Of a stretch of DNA of 64,000 nt, positions 57,812 through 64,000 are shown piece after piece. Source of the stretch: Nitrospira japonica (lineage in GTDB: Bacteria; Nitrospirota; Nitrospiria; Nitrospirales; Nitrospiraceae); the NCBI RefSeq assembly GCF_900169565.1, contig NZ_LT828648.1, positions 2,702,501-2,766,500 of the forward strand. The letters are read 5' to 3'. Position 1 is the stretch's first letter. Every line of letters begins with the position of its first letter. The translations under genes were made by a program, and so were the position numbers. The notes under the pieces are model-generated. The model saw only the letters and a list, made by a program, of their open reading frames with translations. It did no database searches and was not told the origin of the DNA.

Positions 57812-58356
57812 TCGCCGACCACCACGCGATGGCGGGTTCGCTGGCGTGTCTGCTTTTCGGCCTCGCAGCCTGCACGTCCATCGACGTCAGGACGGAACAC
57901 GATCCTGCCGCCGATTTTTCACGCTTCAAGACCTTCGCCTTCGCCGAGCGGCCGGTCGCCGAGGAAAGCGGCCTCGACAACGACGCTGCCGCTCGCGACC
58001 GGATCGAGTCGGCCTTGTCGCGTGAATTGACGAACAGGGACGTGCATCGCGTTCGAGTGGAGCAGCAGCCGGATCTCACGGTGTATTATGCCGTGGCGGT
58101 CCATGAAAAAATTCAGAAGGCCTGGCGCACCGGCTACGGCTGGGGGGCGAGGTACGGCGGCGGCCAAACCACCTATCCCTATGAAGAGGGTACGCTGATC
58201 GTGGACCTGGTGGATCCGGTCAAACAGGAGTTGATGTGGCGGGCGACGATGAATACGCATCTGGAGGAGACCTCGACCGGAAGGCTCGATCAGGCAGACC
58301 GGGCGATCGCGCGGGCATTCGAGCAGTATCCTCCCCGCACAGAGGCTGCCAAGTGA
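57808..58356 (+). CDS. DUF4136 lipoprotein
   Basis: A 182-residue lipoprotein with lipobox FGLAACTS and the DUF4136 pattern: DPAADFSRFKTFAFAERP, RDRIESALSRELTNRDVHRV, and a middle YGWGARYGGGQTTYPYEEGT followed by LIVDLVDPVKQELMWRAT. The family is a periplasmic domain of unknown function, common near outer-membrane proteins. Start overlaps the previous stop (ATGA). Confidence 0.85.
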   Translation: MIADHHAMAGSLACLLFGLAACTSIDVRTEHDPAADFSRFKTFAFAERPVAEESGLDNDAAARDRIESALSRELTNRDVHRVRVEQQPDLTVYYAVAVHEKIQKAWRTGYGWGARYGGGQTTYPYEEGTLIVDLVDPVKQELMWRATMNTHLEETSTGRLDQADRAIARAFEQYPPRTEAAK

Positions 58357-58425
58357 TCGAAGCGGCGGCCATAACGCGCGAAGCATGAGCAAGCGAGAGA
58401 AGAGGTAATTGTTCAGGAGACGACT

Positions 58426-59256
58426 ATGACCGAACGTTGGTTACGATGGAACACTGCGGCAGGGTGCGGAGTGCTGGCGATAGTTGGATTGGTCTGGTCG
58501 GTCATGCTGCCGGCGGCCGTCTCGGCGCAGTCTCCTCCGGCCCCCGCCGACCAGGGGCGAATCAAACCGTCCGAACAGGCGGTTGCGCCTGAACCGGAAA
58601 CCTATAGCGAGCGGGTTCTCGTGAAGCCGACCGAGGGGTATATTGCCGCATTCGGCGGTTATACGTTCGGGGGAAAATTCAATACCGACGGCATCGGGAA
58701 TCTGGCCGGGGATAGCTTCGGCAATCGCAACCTCGCCGACTCCGGGGTCTATGGCGCCAAGGCCGGAGGATTCTTCTCCGATGAACTGAGCTGGTTTGGA
58801 GTGGAACTCGAGGCCTTCAATACCACGCCCAACATTCAGCAGCAGGGTGCCGCGCCGGGCAGTTACATGCGCGTCACGACCCTGGCGGTGAATGCGATCT
58901 TCCGAGGGCAGTTCTCCTGCACCACGACGACGGACCATACGGAGCAGGTGACTCGTCGAATCGAGATGCGGTATGAGAAGGAGTTTTGCCGGCTGCAGCC
59001 CTACGTCGGAATCGGTCTGGGTATCAATTGGACCTATCTTCAAAACAGCAACTTTACCGCCCGTGACAATTTTGTGCCGGGCCTGAACGTGTTGGGCGGG
59101 TTGCGCTACTATCTGACCGAACGCATCGGCATTTTCACCGAGTACAAGTACAACCGGGCGACCTTTGATTTCGTGTCCGGCACCGGGCCGCTGACGGGCT
59201 TTCAAGGCACATACTCCATCAACCACATCGTCGCCGGATTCTCCTACCATTATTGA
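58426..59256 (+). CDS. Outer-membrane barrel protein, OmpA-like small barrel
   Basis: The 276-residue protein has a signal segment ending near AAVSAQS, a proline-rich linker (PPAPADQGRIKPSEQAVAPE) and an eight-strand-like barrel beginning YIAAFGGYTFGGKFN, with PYVGIGLGINWTYLQNSNF and a C-terminal INHIVAGFSYHY. Two cysteines (FSCTT and EFCRL) may pair on an outer loop. AGGAGA precedes the ATG. No ligand or enzyme motif; likely a structural or surface barrel. Confidence 0.75.
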   Translation: MTERWLRWNTAAGCGVLAIVGLVWSVMLPAAVSAQSPPAPADQGRIKPSEQAVAPEPETYSERVLVKPTEGYIAAFGGYTFGGKFNTDGIGNLAGDSFGNRNLADSGVYGAKAGGFFSDELSWFGVELEAFNTTPNIQQQGAAPGSYMRVTTLAVNAIFRGQFSCTTTTDHTEQVTRRIEMRYEKEFCRLQPYVGIGLGINWTYLQNSNFTARDNFVPGLNVLGGLRYYLTERIGIFTEYKYNRATFDFVSGTGPLTGFQGTYSINHIVAGFSYHY

Positions 59257-59285
59257 AACGGCAGACCCCTCAATTGTTGCGCCTC

Positions 59286-59300
59286 CGGCACGCCGTGCCG
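59286..59300 (+). terminator. Small hairpin between barrel and AsmA-like gene
   Basis: CGGCAC-GCC-GTGCCG is a perfect 6-bp stem with a 3-base loop, 30 bases after the barrel stop and 16 before the next start. No T-run; possible terminator or transcript stabiliser. Confidence 0.35.
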
Positions 59301-59316
59301 TAGAGTGCTTTCTGCT

Positions 59317-62300
59317 ATGACCGGGGCCCGTTCCACCTTCCGCCATCCGAGCGTCCGTACCGTCGGCTACGTCCTGTTGGGATTCGGCCTCTCCCTGATC
59401 CTTTTCCTCTTGTACCTGCAGACGTCCCATGCCTTCAGGCACGTGATCGTCCCGCTGACGAATGCGCTGCTCCAGGGCGACCTCGAGGCGGAGAACGGAT
59501 CGCTGACGCTGCCGGCCACGCTCGACGTCACGGGGGTGTCGTACCGCGAGCCTGAAATAGGCCTGGTCGTGAACGTCGGCCGGCTTCAGTTCAGCTTGGG
59601 GGCCTTGGCGTCTCTTCGCGAGGGGGCGGTGGTTCTCGACGACATCAGGATCGATCACGGGGAAATCGGACTCGTCGTGTCACCGGAGCCGAACGGAACG
59701 CCTCCGGACGTGGCATCCTCTACGGACAATCCGTTTCTTCGTGTGGTCATACGCCGCGGTCATATGGAGGCCTGCGCCCTGTTCGTCAAAACGCACGATC
59801 AGGATTTTACCGTGACGGACCTCGACGCCACCGTGAAGGACGTGGGATTCAAACGAAACGGTACCATCGATGCGCAAGGGGAGTTGATGCTTCGGCGTCA
59901 GGCGAATGGAAATCGTTGGGCGGGCCGGGTGGTCGTGACCGGATCGCTCCGTCAGGATGCCGGCGGCGGGCGGCTCCAGTGGGACGCGGTCAATGAACTG
60001 ATCGTTCGGGATTCGCCTTTGAACGCAAGCGGAATCGCGGCGGGGATTCTCTCGGTCGATCAGCGGACGACCGGGAGCTACGATCTCGTTGACGCGGCGC
60101 TGCAAGCCGAATCCGTCTTTACGGTCAGGCTGGGAGAGAACCGCCTTGTCGATGCGTCCGCGACGCTGCGGAGAACCGGTGCGGGACGGCAGGCGGAGAC
60201 GGATCTCGGCTTGCGGATTCAGGAAGTCACGGAGCAGGCGCTCAATCTGCTGGTGGACGAACAGCAGGCCATTCGCCTTCGTGCCGCGCACGTCGGCGGG
60301 TATGTGGACGTCCATGCCGTGGGGGCACGGTATGCCGTTCGCTCGGTCTTCGCGGGAGAGAAGCTGCAGGTCGTCTTCGATGAGGCCGTCACGCCTCCAT
60401 TAGACATCGATCTTGCCCAGACCGGGACGTTCGACAGTGATTCGATGAACCTGGCATTGGAGATCTTTGATGTGCATGCGGCGGATCAATACAAGGTTTG
60501 GCTGGCGGGAGAACTGACGCGGACCCTGACGTTCAGGCTCGGCGCGGGTCAGGCCGAGCAAGAGGATCCGGAACCGGGGAATGCCGCTCAAGCCGACTGG
60601 GCTCTCAGGATCAATGATTTGAGCGTGGCCGACCTGCGCCAGTGGTTCGGAGTGTTTCGCTGGAAAGGATTGGATGGCTTGCAGGAGGGACGGGTGGGAG
60701 GCTTCATGACGGCCTCCGGACGCCGCAGCGGGAAGGCAGTGGATCTCGCCCTCAACCTGACAGTCACGGATGTCGTCATGGCAGCCTCCGACGGGGTGCA
60801 ACTCGCTCCGCCGGTGACCTTCAAGCACGTCGGCCGCGGCACCCTGATCGAGTTCACCAAACTGAAGATTTCCTCGTTTACGACCACGGCATCGGTCTTG
60901 GGAGAACGATCCACGGGGATGCTGAAGTTGTCGGGCATGGTTGATCTGGCCTCACAGGGAACGGAGCTCGATCTGCACGGCTCCCTGGCGTTGAACGATC
61001 TGCACGCCGGCGCGCTCAACCCCGTGTTGGCCCGATGGACGACCGCGGGGTTCAATCGAGGGCACTTCAACGGGACCGCGCAAGCCTCGGTCACCGGAGC
61101 ATGGATCAGGTGGGACATGGACCTCCAAGGCCGGCAGATCAGTTTGTACCTTCCGAATAGGGTTCACCCGACTCATCCGGCGGACTTGGTGGTGAAGCAG
61201 ATGGGGCGCATCGATCGGACAGGACAGGTGCTCCATATCGACAAGGCCGTCCTCCACACGTTTCAACAATCACGTCCGGTCCTTACGGCCGTCCTGGACC
61301 ATCCGATCCAGATGGCCTTGAATCGCACGGGACGGACGCGGCCGGCCGCACGGGGAGACAATCCGTTGGCCACGTTGGGGATCGAAATCCACCGGTTGGA
61401 CGTCGAAGATGTGAGGCCTCGGCTCGAATTCCTGAAGCTGGCGGTTCTTGACCAGATCAAGACCGGGTTCGTCGATTCACGGCTGACGATCCGTTGGTGG
61501 GGAGAGGCGGAGCCACTGGCCGTCTCGGGGACGTTCGATTTCGAGGGTGTGACCCTCGACGCCGGCCCCCTGCGGATCGCCAAGCCTCTTACGCTTCGTA
61601 ACCGAATCGAAGCCACAGTCAAGGACTCGTCCTTCGTCGAACTGGCGACATGGAGCCTGCGCACGTTCGACGGGGCGGCAGCCGTGGCGGACGCCCGCCT
61701 CAGCGGCACGGCCGACCTGTCCGACGGGACCATGGATCTCAGCATGCGGTTCGGTGCGCAGGACATGCCGGGGCTTCTGCTCCGCCTGGGTCTGCTGGAT
61801 AAGCTTCGACTCAAGTCTGTGACAGGCGGATCCGTTACGGCAGACGTGCGGGCGTCCAGTCAAGGCGGCGAGGCTCCCGTGTCGTTGCGGATCGGCATTC
61901 GCTCGCGAAGTCTTCGCTTCACACCGCTTCCACGACATATTCTGACCTACGACGTCGACGCGCGCGGGACGGTGGAGGTCAATGGACCCAGGACGGCCGT
62001 TGAGTTGAAGCCGCTGGTTCTGACATTCAGACATGCAGCAAAGGGGGCCGGTTCCATGTCGGTCTGGGGACGATGGCCGATCGCCGCGTCGGAATCCGAG
62101 GCGACGGCCAGGCTTGTCACCAAACAACTGGACTGCGGACCCCTCATCGACCTCTATGGAGTATTGCCCGGGCGTCTTGCCGGTCCGCTTCCACTGAACG
62201 CCGATCTGAACGTGATCATGGACAGGAAGAGTGGAGCAGTGACTGTGAATGGACAGGAAACCATTGGCCCGGCGAGGGTGTCTCGAAAAGACGGGGGGCC

Positions 62301-63405
62301 GGTCGAAGCCACGGTTCGACTCGGGCAGGACGTGACCTGGCACGATCGGTCGGTGACCGTCTCAAAGTTGACCCTGGCATCGGACCGGCCCAACGGCACG
62401 GCGGATCACGCGTCGGCAAGAGGGTACTTCAATTTCGGGCGGGTCAGGGAAGCGGAATTCGAAGGAAAAATTGCTTCGTTGGATGGGGGATGGTATGGCG
62501 CGCTGCTTTCCAAACAGGATTCCGCGTCAGGCGCGCCGACTCACTCCGAAGGAGGAGCCGGCGCGACGACGTCCGGTCCGAAGCCGGAGGCTCCATTCAC
62601 CCATCTTGACGGCGTGCTTTCGATCGGTTCCGTCTCCTACGGCGGGATGACGATCGGCCCGGGCCGGTTGACCGTGAAGGGAATCGAAGAGCGGATCGAC
62701 TTGGTGGTCGAACCGACCGGAATGGCCGACGGCAAAGTCGAAGGGTCGCTGGCGTTGACCGGACGAGAAGGGGCTGGGCGTTTCGAATGGATCGGCAAGG
62801 GCGAAGCCCTGAATATCGAGACTCTGTTGAAAGCGCTCGAACCGGGAGAGACGGCGCGCTTGACCGGCATCGGATCGTTTCAAACGTCCGGAACCGGAAC
62901 TCCGAGCGGGACGCAGCAGGGAGATCCGGCGAAGGGATCGCTCAGTTTCACCGTGACGGGCGGACAGTTTACGCGGATACCGCTCGCCAGTTTTCTCGCC
63001 AAGGAAACCCACGTGGAAGAGTTCAATCGAATGGGATTTTCAGAGTTTCGAGGAGACATGCGTTGGGAGACCGGGAATGTGTTCATGGATCGGATCGTGG
63101 CGACCGGGAGTGTGTCGTCGCTGGAAGGCAGCGGAAAGCTCGGGTCGGACGGCGCGCTCGACGGACTGATCTTTGTGAAGATCGGCCCCTCGTTCCGGCG
63201 AAACCTCAAGATTCCCTGCATGTCGGCTATCCTACTCCTGCCGGATGGGTTTGCCGCGCTGCCGTTCGCGGTGCGCATCAGCGGCACTGCAAAGGCTCCG
63301 GTGTATCGGGTCGATCCGTCTCCTTGGGACCAGGCTAAAGGTACGATCACCGATGTCGCGGGAAAAATGAAGAATCTGGTCATGGGATGCCGGGAAGGGT
63401 CATAG
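59317..63405 (+). CDS. Large AsmA/TamB-like intermembrane protein
   Basis: The 1362-residue protein has one N-terminal membrane anchor (TVGYVLLGFGLSLILFLLYL) and a very long beta-rich periplasmic body of AsmA/TamB character: strands such as GDLEAENGSLTLPATLDVTG, VVNVGRLQFSLGALASLREG, VVLDDIRIDHGEIGLVV, and a late FRGDMRWETGNVFMDRIVAT. The last part (LLPDGFAALPFAVRISGTAK) resembles the end of AsmA-type domains. Such proteins bridge inner and outer membrane and move lipids. The first in-frame start is a GTG 12 bases earlier; the ATG was chosen. No strong ribosome site is visible. Confidence 0.75.
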   Translation: MTGARSTFRHPSVRTVGYVLLGFGLSLILFLLYLQTSHAFRHVIVPLTNALLQGDLEAENGSLTLPATLDVTGVSYREPEIGLVVNVGRLQFSLGALASLREGAVVLDDIRIDHGEIGLVVSPEPNGTPPDVASSTDNPFLRVVIRRGHMEACALFVKTHDQDFTVTDLDATVKDVGFKRNGTIDAQGELMLRRQANGNRWAGRVVVTGSLRQDAGGGRLQWDAVNELIVRDSPLNASGIAAGILSVDQRTTGSYDLVDAALQAESVFTVRLGENRLVDASATLRRTGAGRQAETDLGLRIQEVTEQALNLLVDEQQAIRLRAAHVGGYVDVHAVGARYAVRSVFAGEKLQVVFDEAVTPPLDIDLAQTGTFDSDSMNLALEIFDVHAADQYKVWLAGELTRTLTFRLGAGQAEQEDPEPGNAAQADWALRINDLSVADLRQWFGVFRWKGLDGLQEGRVGGFMTASGRRSGKAVDLALNLTVTDVVMAASDGVQLAPPVTFKHVGRGTLIEFTKLKISSFTTTASVLGERSTGMLKLSGMVDLASQGTELDLHGSLALNDLHAGALNPVLARWTTAGFNRGHFNGTAQASVTGAWIRWDMDLQGRQISLYLPNRVHPTHPADLVVKQMGRIDRTGQVLHIDKAVLHTFQQSRPVLTAVLDHPIQMALNRTGRTRPAARGDNPLATLGIEIHRLDVEDVRPRLEFLKLAVLDQIKTGFVDSRLTIRWWGEAEPLAVSGTFDFEGVTLDAGPLRIAKPLTLRNRIEATVKDSSFVELATWSLRTFDGAAAVADARLSGTADLSDGTMDLSMRFGAQDMPGLLLRLGLLDKLRLKSVTGGSVTADVRASSQGGEAPVSLRIGIRSRSLRFTPLPRHILTYDVDARGTVEVNGPRTAVELKPLVLTFRHAAKGAGSMSVWGRWPIAASESEATARLVTKQLDCGPLIDLYGVLPGRLAGPLPLNADLNVIMDRKSGAVTVNGQETIGPARVSRKDGGPVEATVRLGQDVTWHDRSVTVSKLTLASDRPNGTADHASARGYFNFGRVREAEFEGKIASLDGGWYGALLSKQDSASGAPTHSEGGAGATTSGPKPEAPFTHLDGVLSIGSVSYGGMTIGPGRLTVKGIEERIDLVVEPTGMADGKVEGSLALTGREGAGRFEWIGKGEALNIETLLKALEPGETARLTGIGSFQTSGTGTPSGTQQGDPAKGSLSFTVTGGQFTRIPLASFLAKETHVEEFNRMGFSEFRGDMRWETGNVFMDRIVATGSVSSLEGSGKLGSDGALDGLIFVKIGPSFRRNLKIPCMSAILLLPDGFAALPFAVRISGTAKAPVYRVDPSPWDQAKGTITDVAGKMKNLVMGCREGS

Positions 63406-63471
63406 GGATCGGCAGGAAAACTCGAAGCACGAAATACGAAACCAAAAGTCCCAAAGCCGCATTTCTTGTGG

Positions 63472-63507
63472 TTTCGAATTTCGGATTTCGGATTTCGAAT
63501 TTCGGGT
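63472..63507. repeat. Degenerate TTTCGRA short tandem repeats
   Basis: The run is built from alternating TTTCGAA and TTTCGGA units (about five). Similar GAAATACGAAAC words lie just upstream at about 63430. This kind of run occurs between genes in several bacterial lineages; its origin is unclear. Confidence 0.6.
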
Positions 63508-63587
63508 TTGGCCGTGACTGTTGGGTGCTAGTGCTTGGGTTTTGTGATTTAAGTATTGGGATGTGGAGCTTTCCCCCCTTGGGCCCC

Positions 63588-63603
63588 CTGTCAATTTTGA
63601 CAG
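63588..63603. promoter_or_regulatory. Palindrome CTGTCAATTTTGACAG (site 4, perfect)
   Basis: Perfect 16-bp form of the recurring motif, about 145 bases before the last gene and followed by GTTTC as at sites 1 and 3. The right arm contains TTGACA, a perfect -35 hexamer. Confidence 0.5.
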
Positions 63604-63747
63604 TTTCTGCCACTTGGTCAAAGTGATAAGAGTGTGATAAATAAGTGCCTCGTTTAACGTGATGCCGGCCCGATGACGTACGGAAATCAACGTGCTGTTC
63701 GTTCCGGCCCACCGTTCCATAACTCCCATTTCAGAAAGGATTCCCTC

Positions 63748-64000
63748 ATGTACAAAGTGATGTCGGTGGTGTTGGCTGGAGCCATGTTGATGGCCGTTCC
63801 GGTGTTTGCGGCGGACGCACAATCGGACACGAATATGGAGATCTTGAAGCAGAAGCTCAAGGCGGACAAGAAGCTGTTGGTCGCGAGCAACATGGAGCTC
63901 ACGGATGCGGAAGCCAAGCAGTTCTGGCCGGTGTACGAGTCGTATCAAAAGGACTTGGAAGGGGTGAACCAGCAGCTCGGCAAGACGATCATGGAATATG
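63748..64000 (+). CDS. Periplasmic protein of unknown function, cut by the window edge
   Basis: From the ATG with AGAAAGGA upstream, the frame gives a signal peptide (MSVVLAGAMLMAVPVFAADA) and a helical, lysine-rich mature start (NMEILKQKLKADKKLLVASN, then ELTDAEAKQFWPVYESYQ) that runs off the window. It looks like a small alpha-helical periplasmic protein, with some likeness to Spy/CpxP-type helices in spacing of charged residues, which is weak. The rest is not visible. Confidence 0.75.
   Translation, partial: MYKVMSVVLAGAMLMAVPVFAADAQSDTNMEILKQKLKADKKLLVASNMELTDAEAKQFWPVYESYQKDLEGVNQQLGKTIMEY

Larger units (their letters stand above)
63406..63747. other. Gene-free stretch with simple repeats
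   Basis: No convincing gene is seen. Features are a heptamer-like repeat at 63472-63507, a palindrome at 63588-63603, and CACTTGGTCAAAGTG just after it (63611-63625). The composition differs from the neighbouring genes, with A- and T-rich blocks. Confidence 0.6.

Overview
The window looks like a chromosomal segment from a Nitrospira-like nitrite oxidiser (phylum Nitrospirota). The pointers are gene content rather than a marker gene: a molybdate-uptake cluster, many outer-membrane barrels and lipoproteins, a storage-carbon cluster with phosphoketolase, and protein types common in that genus. It is moderately GC-rich, densely coded, and has Shine-Dalgarno sites before most genes. No rRNA, transposase, integrase or CRISPR array was seen. 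One tRNA gene (Met, CAT) is present.

Layout. (1) 1-8443: a molybdate module. It holds a DUF2292 protein on the minus strand, an HTH/periplasmic-binding-domain regulator, a ModA-like binding protein, a lipoprotein, an OprO/P-type porin, ModA, a small lipoprotein, a molbindin, ModB and ModC, ended by a stem-loop at the modC stop. (2) 8444-10601: a gene-free stretch with DnaA-box-like sites and overlapping stem-loops, then a four-gene unit. Its members are a self-cleaving LexA/CI-type repressor with a palindromic operator at its start codon, an 82-aa helical protein, a 59-aa CxxC protein, and a RecA/Rad51-like protein that has lost its Walker A loop. (3) 10602-12501: a TupA-like ATP-grasp gene, a tandem repeat of about 90 bp, and tRNA-Met. 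(4) 12584-17724: a SYLF protein, an M48 metalloprotease, and a two-component set (soluble PAS kinase, NarL-type regulator, stand-alone receiver). (5) 18080-47485: a carbon-storage island. It contains a DUF4403 protein, SemiSWEET, pgm, pgi, an exported lactonase, glucose dehydrogenase, two paralogous GH63-like glucosidases, a GH13 enzyme, a PPi-type phosphofructokinase, phosphoketolase, glgX, glgP and PPK2. A membrane protein, a lipoprotein, a second SYLF protein, a barrel and a lone atpG are interspersed. (6) 47604-64000: an envelope region with a repeat-bearing lipoprotein, barrels, MscS, a patatin-like lipoprotein, FadL, a bestrophin-like protein, arylsulfatase, two more lipoproteins, a 1362-aa AsmA/TamB-like protein, and the start of a small periplasmic protein.

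How the parts may work together (inference). The molybdate module would feed molybdoenzymes such as nitrite oxidoreductase. In the carbon island, GlgX and GlgP turn glycogen into glucose-1-phosphate, Pgm and Pgi make fructose-6-phosphate, and phosphoketolase or PPi-phosphofructokinase takes it on. PPK2 links this to polyphosphate. Glucose dehydrogenase and a lactonase form an oxidative side route.

The strongest leads for something undescribed are the LexA-type operon with its P-loop-less RecA-like protein, and a 16-bp palindrome (CTGTCA-N4-TGACAG) that recurs in four intergenic regions, three of them upstream of unlinked genes or gene sets.
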